In this document: piece by piece, positions 29,634 through 35,859 of the stretch
How positions within the stretch are numbered: position 1 is the first letter of the stretch
How the letters are laid out: each line of letters begins with the position of its first letter
Origin: Halobacterium sp. CBA1126
GTDB lineage: Archaea; Halobacteriota; Halobacteria; Halobacteriales; Halobacteriaceae
Direction: 5' to 3'
NCBI RefSeq assembly: GCF_009741975.1
Contig: NZ_WPCF01000013.1
Span: 1-35,859 of the forward strand
Length of the DNA stretch: 35,859 bases
Program-made: the position numbers and the translations under genes
The notes under the pieces: model-generated
Seen by the model: only the letters and a program-made list of their open reading frames with translations
Database searches by the model: none
What the model was told of the DNA's origin: nothing

Positions 29634-30493
29634 GTAAGAGCGAAAAGCAGGCTCGTCTTCTCGGCGGGCCGTCCGGCGATTCGGCATCGATTTCGGCCAA
29701 CGGCCGCCTCATCCGTCCGGCGCTCGAAGTCCCGGACTGCGTCGTCGACGAGGCAAAGATTCACTTCAAGACCGACGGCGTCCACATCCAGGCGGTTGAC
29801 CCGGCGAACGTCTCGATGTGCCGGCTCGACATGGAACCTAGCGCGTTCAACGACTACGACGTCAACGCCGACGACGAGCTGCTCGCCGGCCTCAACATCA
29901 CCCGGTTCACGGACAACCTCTCGCACGCACGCCTCGGCAAGCGGACGAACGACCCGGTGGAGATCGACATCGACGAGACACGCACCATTATCGAAGTGTC
30001 GCGCGACTACGACTCCGCGACCGTCCACTACGCCGACGAGCAACTGAACATCGACACGGACGCCATCCGTCAGGAACCGGAACTGCCGGACCTCGACCTC
30101 AGTGGCGAGGCTGACGTCGGCATCGACGCGTTCGTCGACGCCATCAAGCACCTGAACGGCGGGAACGACCACGCGACGCTCCAGTACCGCGACGGGTCGC
30201 TCGTCATCACCGGCGACGGCAACGAGGACAGCCCCGTTGACTGGTCGTCGGCCGTCGAGTTCGAAGACACGGCCACGGTCGATGACCCTGACGACGAGCG
30301 TGTCCGCGCGAAGTACTCGATGAGCTACCTTCACCCGATTGCGAAGGCGCTGAAGGCGACGAAGGCCGACGAGATGTCGCTGACCTGGGGGACCGAGTAC
30401 CCGCTTATCATCGACTTCGAGCGCAGTATCGACGAGGAGACCGCGTACACGGGCTCGTTCATGCTTGCTCCCCGTATCGGGGATGGTGCGTAA
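29630..30493 (+). CDS. pcn: PCNA sliding clamp (DNA polymerase processivity factor)
   Basis: 287 residues. KIHFKTDGVHIQAVDPANVSMCRLDMEPSAFNDYDV is the clamp N-terminal signature (compare the cellular AVDPANVAMV... motif), with RFTDNLSHAR in the linker area and EYPLIIDFERSI...GSFMLAPRI as the C-terminal clamp strand. It is longer than cellular haloarchaeal PCNA (near 247) by an N-terminal extension (MSKSEKQARLLGGPSGDSA) and an acidic insert (GNEDSPVDWSSAVEFEDTATVDDPDDE). It would form a trimeric ring on DNA and recruit host polymerase B/D to the element's replication forks. Coupled to an exonuclease gene. Confidence 0.93.
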   Translation: MSKSEKQARLLGGPSGDSASISANGRLIRPALEVPDCVVDEAKIHFKTDGVHIQAVDPANVSMCRLDMEPSAFNDYDVNADDELLAGLNITRFTDNLSHARLGKRTNDPVEIDIDETRTIIEVSRDYDSATVHYADEQLNIDTDAIRQEPELPDLDLSGEADVGIDAFVDAIKHLNGGNDHATLQYRDGSLVITGDGNEDSPVDWSSAVEFEDTATVDDPDDERVRAKYSMSYLHPIAKALKATKADEMSLTWGTEYPLIIDFERSIDEETAYTGSFMLAPRIGDGA

Positions 30494-31056
30494 TGTCGGG
30501 GAGTGAGCAAGAGAGTGCGGAGATTCCGCGCGTGATGGTCGACATCGAGACGCTCGGGCTTGAACCCGGGTCGGCCATCCTCAGCATCGGCGCCGTCGAG
30601 TTCACTGCGGACGGGCTCGGCGACGAGTTCCACCGCGAAATCAGTCTCAAGTCTTGCCAGGCGGCTGGCCTAGAGATCGACGCCGGCACGCTCGAATGGT
30701 GGCTCAGTCAGGACGACGCCGTTACAGGCGTCCTCGCAGGAGGCGGTGAACTTGGTCCGGTGTTGAACGCGTTCTACAACTGGTATCCTGACGGCGCCGA
30801 GGTGTGGGCGAACAGCCCGTCGTTCGACTGCCGTCACCTCGAAGCTGCGTTCGACGCCGTCGGGATGACCGAGCCCTGGGAGTACTACGACGAGCGCGAC
30901 GTCCGGACACTCAAATCGCTGCCCATCGCTGCGAACGTCGAGATGGACGGCAACGAGCACGACGCGCTCGACGACGCCAAGCATCAGGCACGGTTCGCCG
31001 CAGCGACACTCAGGAACCTCGACCACGCGACCAGCACGGAGGTGCTACAGGATTGA
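30493..31056 (+). CDS. DEDDh 3'-5' exonuclease (Rv2179c/DexA-like)
   Basis: 187 residues. D17 and E19 (MVDIETLGLEPGSAILSIGAVEF) form ExoI; GTLEWWLSQDD is a feature of the phage DexA/Rv2179c branch. SPSFDCRHLEAAF is the ExoII aspartate region and NEHDALDDAKHQA the ExoIII H-x4-D. It removes 3' nucleotides from DNA or RNA and, beside PCNA, may proofread or process replication intermediates or degrade host nucleic acid. Its ATG overlaps the PCNA stop by one base. Confidence 0.88.
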   Translation: MSGSEQESAEIPRVMVDIETLGLEPGSAILSIGAVEFTADGLGDEFHREISLKSCQAAGLEIDAGTLEWWLSQDDAVTGVLAGGGELGPVLNAFYNWYPDGAEVWANSPSFDCRHLEAAFDAVGMTEPWEYYDERDVRTLKSLPIAANVEMDGNEHDALDDAKHQARFAAATLRNLDHATSTEVLQD

Positions 31057-31400
31057 GCGATACAGATGCTGCTAGCAAGCACCTCGTCGCACGCGTCGAG
31101 GAGCTCGTAGAGCCGGAGCCTGACGGCGTTCAGAACGGCAACAGCAAGGTCTGGACCAGCAAGCGCCGTCTCCGTGCTGACTCTAACAAGCCGAAGTTCG
31201 ACTTCGAGAAGGAGGACGTCGAGACGCTGCTGGACGAGCTCCGCGAGCGCGGTGAGATCGTCTCGTGGTTCGGGCTTGTCGCGCCGGCGACCGACGACCA
31301 CCTGGAGGTACTCGTCGAGAACGAGGCGATGGCGGACAACCCGCGGCCGATGCTCATCTCGCAGTGCAACATGCTGCGACAGGGAGGTGTTGAGGCGTGA
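31053..31400 (+). CDS. Unknown protein, TTG start (115 aa)
   Basis: The TTG at 31053 overlaps the exonuclease stop (ATTGA), and GGAGGTG at 31038-31044 is well placed for it. LSDTDAASKHLVARVEELVEPEPDGVQNGNSKVWTSKRRLRADSNKPKFDFEKEDVETLLDELRERGEIVSWFGLVAP looks like a small winged-helix (helices to RERGEIV, then strand SWFGLVAP). Residues after it are MLISQCNMLRQGG. A DNA-binding role is possible but unproven. Confidence 0.62.
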   Translation: MSDTDAASKHLVARVEELVEPEPDGVQNGNSKVWTSKRRLRADSNKPKFDFEKEDVETLLDELRERGEIVSWFGLVAPATDDHLEVLVENEAMADNPRPMLISQCNMLRQGGVEA

Positions 31401-32026
31401 GCGATACAGCAGAGTCTGCCTGTCACGTCTGCGGCGAGGTCGTTCCTGTGGATGGTACGCACGCCATGCGGCGGTTCGGGAACGTTCTCTGCCGGGACTG
31501 CAGTGACAAGCCCGTTGTCTTTGAGGTTACCTGCGAGAGCGGATTGTGCGACTGGTCGCACCGCGTCGAAGGCGAGGAGTTCAACCGAGGCCACCTGAAG
31601 ACGCGCGCCCAGCAGGAAGCGAACGAGCACGAAAACTGGAAGCGTATCATCAACGACAATCCGTGCCACACTACGACGGTCAGGGAAGTTGACAAGCCCG
31701 AGCTCGTCACCGACGGTGGCGAGGAAGTCGGGCAGGCAACTGCTCAACGGCTCCCCTGGGGAGAGATCACGGAGGTCTGCAACTGGGCCTCCGGCATCCT
31801 CGTCGGATTCGTCTTCTCCAGTGTCGTCGCCGTGGAGATTGGGCAGAGGCTGGCCGCCTCGGGACTGACCCATCCGGCAGTTCTGGCAGGCCCGGTACTC
31901 GCCTGGATGGTCGCCTTCCACTACGGAGCCACGATGATGCGCGAGAAGGAACTGAGCGTTGACTTCGCCATCGTCGCCGTAGTCTACGGCGGTCTCGCGC
32001 TGTACCTCGGGGTGCTACAGGCATGA
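31397..32026 (+). CDS. Zinc-ribbon protein with C-terminal membrane spans (209 aa)
   Basis: GTG 31397 with GGGAGGTG upstream. N-terminus SACHVCGEVVPVDGTHAMRRFGNVLCRDCSDK is a four-Cys ribbon. A second part VTCESGLCDWSHRVEGEEFNRGHLKTRAQQEANEHENW is typical of haloarchaeal phage zinc proteins. Two or three spans follow: CNWASGILVGFVFSSVVAVEIG, HPAVLAGPVLAWMVAFHYGA and FAIVAVVYGGLALYLGVLQ. It overlaps the next gene by ATGA. Possibly places early or replication proteins at the membrane. Confidence 0.68.
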   Translation: MSDTAESACHVCGEVVPVDGTHAMRRFGNVLCRDCSDKPVVFEVTCESGLCDWSHRVEGEEFNRGHLKTRAQQEANEHENWKRIINDNPCHTTTVREVDKPELVTDGGEEVGQATAQRLPWGEITEVCNWASGILVGFVFSSVVAVEIGQRLAASGLTHPAVLAGPVLAWMVAFHYGATMMREKELSVDFAIVAVVYGGLALYLGVLQA

Positions 32027-32238
32027 GTGAACGAGACGGACGGGGAGATCATCACCTCGACGAGCGCGAACCGCTCGCATTCGTCTACGACGGCGAGACG
32101 CTGCTCGCCGTTCTCTACGACCGACGGATGGTCGCTTCCGTCACGGGCAACGAAGACGCCGTAGGGAACGCGTTCGGCGTCGGCTCAGTGGAGGTCTCGT
32201 TAACACCGCGCGGTGAGGAGGTGATTGCTCGTGCCTGA
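32023..32238 (+). CDS. Small protein, unknown (71 aa)
   Basis: MSERDGRGDHHLDEREPLAFVYDGETLLAVLYDRRMVASVTGNEDAVGNAFGVGSVEVSLTPRGEEVIARA has alternating strands and a helix, no membrane span or zinc site. ATGA-coupled upstream; its last codons contain GGAGGTG, the ribosome-binding site of the next gene. Confidence 0.62.
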   Translation: MSERDGRGDHHLDEREPLAFVYDGETLLAVLYDRRMVASVTGNEDAVGNAFGVGSVEVSLTPRGEEVIARA

Positions 32239-32524
32239 GGGAGACGGCCGTGCAATCACTCGGTCAGTCAACTCCCACAGGAAAGTGCGGTCTGACGGCA
32301 CTCTCGTTGTCGTCAAAACAGTCTACTATCAGGTCCGAGAAGAACAGACTGGCTATTGTCCGTTTTGCGAGTCAGCCGATGGCGTAGAAGCAACGGACGA
32401 CGTGATGTTGGAGGACGGCGGCGAGCAGACAAAGTACCGCTGCGAGTGCGGTGCGAGTGGTGCGAACACGTGGGAGTGGCGGGCAGGCCAAATTGAAGAG
32501 GAGGTGTCGGACGGTGGCGAGTGA
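32231..32524 (+). CDS. Small zinc-ribbon protein (97 aa)
   Basis: GTG 32231 is favoured over TTG 32225 because GGAGGTG (32217-32223) is spaced 7-8 bp from it. TGYCPFCESADGVEATDDVMLEDGGEQTKYRCECGASGANTWEW is a four-Cys ribbon (C-x2-C, C-x-C). It is preceded by two strands (DGTLVVVKTVYYQV) and followed by an acidic tail. Confidence 0.65.
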   Translation: MPEGDGRAITRSVNSHRKVRSDGTLVVVKTVYYQVREEQTGYCPFCESADGVEATDDVMLEDGGEQTKYRCECGASGANTWEWRAGQIEEEVSDGGE

Positions 32525-32699
32525 GGACTTCGACCGCGGAGACCGTCAGAGTGCTAGCTCCGAGAAACGCATCAAGCACGCCCGCGTCACCGTCACCATC
32601 TGCGACGGCTGCAACCGTCCCAGCCGGAAAGGATGGCGCTGCGAGTGGTGCGGAAAGGACCTCGCGGGCTCGACTACTACGGAGGGCCGGATGTCATGA
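32514..32699 (+). CDS. Small zinc-ribbon protein (61 aa)
   Basis: GTG 32514 with GAGGAGGTG just upstream (32498-32506). VASEDFDRGDRQSASSEKRIKHARVTVTICDGCNRPSRKGWRCEWCGKDLAGSTTTEGRMS has C-x2-C...C-x2-C in a basic context, compatible with nucleic-acid binding. Stop overlaps the next ATG (ATGTCATGA). Confidence 0.62.
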   Translation: MASEDFDRGDRQSASSEKRIKHARVTVTICDGCNRPSRKGWRCEWCGKDLAGSTTTEGRMS

Positions 32700-32857
32700 C
32701 GGACATCTCACTCCAGCGGTGCCCAATCTGCCAGGCGGGCCCTGTCGAGGTCGAGCGCAAGGAGGGCATCATCGTCGCCGATTGCGGCTGCATGCTCACC
32801 GAGCTCCAGGTGCGCCGCCTCGCCGGTGCCTCAAAGCAGGAGGTGGCCTCGCTATGA
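32696..32857 (+). CDS. Small zinc-knuckle protein (53 aa)
   Basis: MTDISLQRCPICQAGPVEVERKEGIIVADCGCMLTELQVRRLAGASKQEVASL: C-x2-C and C-x-C with a C-terminal helix. ATGA-coupled to genes on both sides. Confidence 0.62.
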   Translation: MTDISLQRCPICQAGPVEVERKEGIIVADCGCMLTELQVRRLAGASKQEVASL

Positions 32858-33114
32858 TTGGCAAGATTTCGGGTGAGATTAGCGGGACTTTTAACCTGCT
32901 GGCCTCGAATGGAGTCAGTAAGACAGAGAAGCCACTACGAGAACACAACGTCGGACCGCAGAAGGTGATGGGCCACAGAAGGACCATCACGACTCTGGAC
33001 AAGTCACCCTTCTGCGGCGAGGACCTTAGGTTTAACCCATCACAGCGGGTGCTCTATTCCTCGCGACGTCCTCGGGCGTCCGTCCGGCAGCCACCAGCAC
33101 GGAGGAAGCCATGA
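32854..33114 (+). CDS. Doubtful small gene (86 aa)
   Basis: MIGKISGEISGTFNLLASNGVSKTEKPLREHNVGPQKVMGHRRTITT... is basic, poor in acidic residues and weaker in third-position GC than its neighbours, so it may be non-coding leader sequence. In favour, both ends show ATGA overlaps (32854 and 33111). TTTAACCC at about 33030-33037 could be a promoter element for the next gene. Confidence 0.4.
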   Translation: MIGKISGEISGTFNLLASNGVSKTEKPLREHNVGPQKVMGHRRTITTLDKSPFCGEDLRFNPSQRVLYSSRRPRASVRQPPARRKP

Positions 33115-33860
33115 GCATGCCCGACACCACCACCGAGACCGTCGCAGAAGCAGAAGAACAGTTCGAAGACGGCGACATCGCAGCCGCCTTCCAGACGCTC
33201 ACCGCCGAGGTTGAGCGCCTTCACGAGGAGAAGAACGAGCTGGAGGAGCGCGTCGATAACCTGGAAGACGAGCTCGACGAGCGCGCACGCATCGATTGGG
33301 AGGGACCCAATCCGATGGACCTCTCGATCACCTCGACAGAGGCAGGCAACGTCGTTAGACCGTTTCACGCCATCGGGAGCAAAGCCGACAAGGATGACGT
33401 GGAGTTCCTCGAGGAACGCGTCCAGCGAATCGAAGATGGAGAAGCGGAGGTTATCGTTCGCAACGAGACCGGCTACGACCCGCTTCCCATCGAGTCGATG
33501 ATTGCCCAGCGCCAGTCCGGAACTGGCGGTCTGACCGCCAACGAGGAGCGGGCAACCATCATCTTCCCTTCGTTCTACGCGAAGGCAGAATCCTGGGGCG
33601 GTGAGCTGAAACTCGACTCTGATGGTGTTCGGAACATCCTCGGAGAAAAGACGGACAAGCCCGCGAATGACTGGAACACGAACACCATCAAGCGCACGAT
33701 GCGCCAGCTGGCCAAGGCGACCTCCGAGAAGGACGAAGGAGAGCGCAGCGCTCGCGATGACGACAACCTTCTCACCCTGAGAACGGGGAAGAAGCGTCTC
33801 CAGCTGGTCGCAGATCGCGACGAGTGGCTGGAGTTCGCGGACGAACGGAGTGGCGACTGA
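33111..33860 (+). CDS. Coiled-coil protein, possible replication or regulatory factor (249 aa)
   Basis: Residues 30-60 are a heptad coiled coil (TLTAEVERLHEEKNELEERVDNLEDELDERARIDW). A second coil is KADKDDVEFLEERVQRIEDGEAEV. Residues 135-245 (GGLTANEERATIIFPSFYAKAESWGGELKLDSDGVRNILGEKTDKPANDWNTNTIKRTMRQLAKATS...NLLTLRTGKKRLQLVADRDEWLEF) read like a winged-helix DNA-binding domain with wing LLTLRTGKKRLQLV. It is last in the early operon, next to the non-coding block at 33861-34213. An origin-binding or repressor role is inference from position. It is not a recognised Rep protein. Confidence 0.66.
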   Translation: MSMPDTTTETVAEAEEQFEDGDIAAAFQTLTAEVERLHEEKNELEERVDNLEDELDERARIDWEGPNPMDLSITSTEAGNVVRPFHAIGSKADKDDVEFLEERVQRIEDGEAEVIVRNETGYDPLPIESMIAQRQSGTGGLTANEERATIIFPSFYAKAESWGGELKLDSDGVRNILGEKTDKPANDWNTNTIKRTMRQLAKATSEKDEGERSARDDDNLLTLRTGKKRLQLVADRDEWLEFADERSGD

Positions 33861-33878
33861 GCGACGATGACGCGATTT

Positions 33879-33925
33879 AGCCCGTCCTGGTGGACGATGT
33901 CGGGGTTCGATTCCCTGACGGGCTC
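33879..33925 (+). ncRNA. tRNA-like minihelix (acceptor stem plus T-arm, no D or anticodon arm)
   Basis: AGCCCGT (33879-33885) pairs perfectly with ACGGGCT (33918-33924). Inside, CGGGG (33901-33905) and CCCTG (33913-33917) form a 5-bp T-stem around the canonical T-loop TTCGATT (33906-33912). A 15-nt linker replaces the D arm, anticodon arm and variable loop, and a C sits in the discriminator position. No anticodon exists, so it cannot be a translating tRNA. It could be a decayed tRNA or attachment remnant, a tRNA mimic, or a coincidental hairpin ending the early operon. Confidence 0.45.
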
Positions 33926-33974
33926 TCTGGGACAATCCCGCTCTGCCGAGTGGGGAAAGCCCGGAACGCCCGCC

Positions 33975-33998
33975 CGTCATTACGGTGTCGTAATGACG
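33975..33998. promoter_or_regulatory. CGTCATTACG inverted repeat, with further copies at 34164-34193
   Basis: CGTCATTACG-GTGT-CGTAATGACG has perfect 10-bp arms. CGTCATTACG recurs at 34184-34193 with a degenerate partner (CGTAATAGCG, 34198-34207) and the same 4-bp spacing, and CATTACGTCATT occurs at about 34164-34175. Same-spaced duplicates about 210 bp apart look like binding sites for one dimeric protein, perhaps the HTH product of 34214-34615 or the coiled-coil protein of 33111-33860. Confidence 0.6.
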
Positions 33999-34213
33999 CG
34001 CGGAGAGAAGGCGTAACGACGACTGTCCGGCCGAAGAAGGTCTGACACGAGTTTCGCGCGTTTCGGTGGTGTTTGGTTGGGTTGGTTAGTGGTGAGTAGA
34101 CCCACAACACCTTCTTCTTCACCTTCTTCTAAGCGTCTTACAGAGTGAAACAATCCTGTAATTCATTACGTCATTCCTGCACCCGTCATTACGACAGCGT
34201 AATAGCGGCCTCG

Positions 34214-34615
34214 TCAGTTCGTGTCGACTTTCTCGATGGTCTCGCTGTCCATGTTGACAAGCGACCTCGCGAACTCCGGCGCACGGTCGGGGTGTGACTC
34301 GACGAGTCCGTAGTACCACTCGCGGCGTTCACGCGGCAGCTCCAGAACATCCTCGTCGTCGAGGCGTTCGTAGTCACCACGTTCCTCGCGTACCTGTGGG
34401 AAGAGGACTTCTTGCCCGTACTCGACGGCAACGCGCTCCTGCCAGTTCGACACTGTCCCCTTCGTCGAATCCATCTTCTTCGCGATAGCAGAATCCGTGT
34501 ACCCCATCTCCGACCACGCAATCGCCTGCGCTTCGACGTCACGGACGTCGAGGTGGCGCTCAAGATAGTTCGCACGGCGTTTCGCGTACCGCTCTTCTTC
34601 CTGATCGTCGTCCAT
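34214..34615 (-). CDS. HTH DNA-binding protein (133 aa)
   Basis: After a charged N-terminus (MDDDQEEERYAKRRANYLERHL), VRDVEAQAIAWSEMGYTDSAIAKKMDSTKGTVSNWQERV is a clear helix-turn-helix of the sigma-region-4/LuxR-like type. The rest is acidic and helical (YERLDDEDVLELPRERREWYYGLVESHPDRAPEFARSLVNMD). It lies upstream of the par pair on the same strand with an 86-bp gap, and its end abuts the inverted-repeat block. A regulator of replication or partition is plausible. Confidence 0.75.
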   Translation of the reverse strand: MDDDQEEERYAKRRANYLERHLDVRDVEAQAIAWSEMGYTDSAIAKKMDSTKGTVSNWQERVAVEYGQEVLFPQVREERGDYERLDDEDVLELPRERREWYYGLVESHPDRAPEFARSLVNMDSETIEKVDTN

Positions 34616-34701
34616 GCCTGTCTCGTATCGTTCCAGTGGGTGAAAACTCGGGACTGAGGGGTCAGCGTAAGACTTCGACGACGAGAGAATAGCGGTTGTT
34701 G

Positions 34702-35106
34702 TCAGACCGGCTTCTGCTCTTGCTGGCGGTTGCGTGCCTCCCGCATTTCTTCGAGGATGCCGGGCGAGGCACCTTCGAGGCCGGAGCGGAGCGCGAGCCG
34801 GATGATGTCGGCTTTCTCCATCTCGCTGGCGTCCTCGTCGCGGTCGAGGTCGTCAAGTAGCGCTCCCGCGATTTCCTCGCGACGCGCGTCGTCTTCGTCG
34901 AGGACGTGGAGGAGCGCGGCCATGTTCGTGTCCCAGACCGAGATGGTCTTCGTGATGTCGCCGTCCTCAACGTCCTCCATCGCGTCTGCGATTAGGTCGG
35001 CGAAGTCCTTCTGTGAGCTCTTCCCCTCGGCTTCGAGGCGGTCGCCGCCGCCGCTCACGCTCTCTTCTTTCATCTCGTCCAGTTTCTCGCGTGTTTCTTC
35101 GTCCAT
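34702..35106 (-). CDS. Small ParB-like partner of ParA (134 aa)
   Basis: Begins 2 bp after the parA stop (TAATATG). The N-terminus is charged (MDEETREKLDEMKEESVSGGG); a middle part carries SQKDFADLIADAMEDVEDGDITKTISVWDTNMAALLHVLDED. The end SEMEKADIIRLALRSGLEGASPGILEEMREARNRQ looks like a ribbon-helix-helix or helical dimer domain. Small, non-homologous ParB-type proteins next to ParA are the rule in type Ib systems, so the assignment is from position and the putative DNA-binding C-terminus. Confidence 0.68.
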   Translation of the reverse strand: MDEETREKLDEMKEESVSGGGDRLEAEGKSSQKDFADLIADAMEDVEDGDITKTISVWDTNMAALLHVLDEDDARREEIAGALLDDLDRDEDASEMEKADIIRLALRSGLEGASPGILEEMREARNRQQEQKPV

Positions 35107-35107
35107 A

Positions 35108-35859
35108 TTATCGGAGCCTCGTTAGGAGTTCCGCGGCGTTTTCACGGAACGCTTCTCGTGCTTCCAGTCCGGTCTTGCTGAGTTCGTCCTCGTCAACGTC
35201 GAAGAGCGTGCAGCCGCGCGCTGTCGTGTTCTTGATAGCCTGGGACTGCGGTACGACGCCGGGCGCGACGAGGTCGCCGAACTCCTCCTGGAGTTCCTCG
35301 AGCATGGTTTCGTCGAGGTTCGTGCGGCGGTCGAACATGTTGGCGATGAGCATCTGCAGCTGGACGTCGACATCGTACTCGCGTCGAATCTCCGTGGCGT
35401 CACGCTGGAGCGCGCGCGCCTGTTTGATTTCGAGTGACCCGAGGAGGACGGGGCTGATGACGTCCTGTGTTGCCCAGAGGCCGTTGTAGCTGACGTTGTT
35501 CGACAGGCCGGGGAGGTCGAGCAGGATGATGTCGTAGCGGTCGGTTTCGTCGACGGTGTCGTCGAAGAACTTGCGTAGGCGTCCGTACCGCTCTTCGGGA
35601 TCGTCCACCTGGCCGAGGTTCCCGTCGAGAGCGTCGAGGGTGGGGTGCGCGGGGATGATGTCGACGCCTTCGTCGGTCTCGTAGACGAGTTCGTCCAGCG
35701 CTGCTTCAGGACCGCCGACGAGGTCGACGATGTCCGTCCAGTTCTCCTCCATCGTCGTAGTGACGTTGGGGGGTAGGTCGTTGTCGTTTCTCGATGTCCT
35801 CGCGAACGGCCTCGTGGATGCCGTAGATGCTGCCGAGGTCGTCTTGCTTGCCTGCGAGG
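35108..35859 (-). CDS. parA: ParA-type partition ATPase, C-terminal part (continues across the junction into 1-463)
   Basis: The open frame from Met 35752 down to TAA 35108 holds the Walker B region DRYDIILLDLPGLSNNVSYNGLWATQDVISPVLLGSLEIKQA and the C-terminal ParA helices (LQMLIANMFDRRTNLDETMLEELQEEFGDLVAPGVVPQSQAIKNTTARGCTLF). The bases beyond 35752 continue the gene but are broken by extra bases near 35770-35800; the left-hand copy supplies the correct frame. Combined product about 288 residues. Confidence 0.88.
   Translation of the reverse strand, partial: SQASKTTSAASTASTRPFARTSRNDNDLPPNVTTTMEENWTDIVDLVGGPEAALDELVYETDEGVDIIPAHPTLDALDGNLGQVDDPEERYGRLRKFFDDTVDETDRYDIILLDLPGLSNNVSYNGLWATQDVISPVLLGSLEIKQARALQRDATEIRREYDVDVQLQMLIANMFDRRTNLDETMLEELQEEFGDLVAPGVVPQSQAIKNTTARGCTLFDVDEDELSKTGLEAREAFRENAAELLTRLR
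35510..35859. repeat. Terminal redundancy, right copy (circular junction)
   Basis: Matches 1-344 with six extra bases: two in G-runs near 35641-35655 and four near 35770-35800. See the left copy. The pair shows that the molecule is circular, or was assembled as such, and that parA is its cut point. Confidence 0.93.

Larger units (their letters stand above)
33861..34213. other. 353-bp non-coding block: tRNA-like minihelix and inverted repeats (candidate origin/operator)
   Basis: No supported gene on either strand. From left: a tRNA-like minihelix (33879-33925), a CCCGCTC/GAGTGGG stem nearby, a 10-bp inverted repeat (33975-33998), a T/G-rich strand switching to a CTTCTTC-rich stretch (about 34060-34135), and repeated ATTACG boxes (34162-34200) just downstream of the convergent HTH gene's end. 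Convergent genes flank it. The strand asymmetry and iterons make it the best origin candidate seen in the window. Confidence 0.5.

Noticed and set aside
29519-30334. 271-codon minus-strand frame
   Set aside because: Shadow of the PCNA gene, whose motifs are unmistakable; the minus-strand protein is low-complexity Val/Arg/Asp.
31130-31921. 263-codon minus-strand frame
   Set aside because: Antisense to two coupled plus-strand genes with good ribosome-binding sites and zinc motifs.
33054-33980. 308-codon minus-strand frame
   Set aside because: Antisense to the coiled-coil gene (33111-33860), no ribosome-binding site, composition atypical of haloarchaeal proteins.

Overview
The window reads as a near-complete circular extrachromosomal element, a plasmid or virus genome of about 35.5 kb, from a halophilic archaeon (class Halobacteria). 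The signs are high GC with strong third-position GC bias, acidic proteins, ATGA-coupled genes, A/T-rich promoters, PhiH1-repressor-like winged helices, HNH-repeat proteins and a PCNA clamp. Bases 1-344 recur at 35510-35859, so the record is a circle cut inside parA. The two copies differ by six small indels, so base quality near the ends is poor.

Layout. (1) Minus strand, 34.2 kb through the junction to 0.46 kb: an HTH protein, a small ParB-like partner and ParA, with CTGTAGCC-type iterons upstream of parA. (2) 0.7-2.7 kb, minus: two catalytic-domain-only tyrosine recombinases and a zinc-binding protein. (3) 2.8-14.7 kb, minus: a long coupled operon with an RHH/membrane protein, two soluble proteins, a Zot/FtsK-like P-loop ATPase, two large membrane proteins, a glycosyltransferase, a methyltransferase and several tiny membrane proteins. 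A 4,031-bp transposon (3276-7306; 44-bp inverted repeats; TTAT target duplication) sits in this operon. It splits an 87-codon gene that can be rebuilt exactly and carries four passenger genes besides its IS4-type transposase. (4) 14.7-25.3 kb, plus: two paralogous double-membrane-span proteins that look like major virion proteins, a basic coiled-coil/EF-hand protein, a 1360-residue mosaic protein with an ADP-ribosyltransferase-like segment, many small TM-loop-TM proteins, a 793-residue secreted Ig-like glycoprotein with a membrane anchor, and a mini HExxH membrane protein. (5) 25.3-27.6 kb: regulators, a frameshifted zinc-ribbon gene and a membrane protein. (6) 27.8-33.9 kb, plus: an early-type operon with PCNA, a DEDDh exonuclease and many small zinc-ribbon proteins. 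(7) 33.9-34.2 kb: a non-coding block with a tRNA-like minihelix and CGTCATTACG inverted repeats, a candidate origin or operator.

Interpretation. Regions 3 and 4 diverge from one 76-bp promoter block and look like a single assembly module: ATPase, paired hydrophobic capsid-like proteins, a large surface glycoprotein, small envelope proteins and glycan-modifying enzymes. No HK97-type terminase, portal or tail genes are visible, and no conjugation relaxase. The best hypothesis is a membrane-containing virus or virus-like plasmid whose two-TM major proteins resemble in architecture those of spindle-shaped viruses (Fuselloviridae VP1/VP3, halovirus His1). I do not recognise the set as any described haloarchaeal virus family. 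The inference rests on architecture and context, not on a database search.
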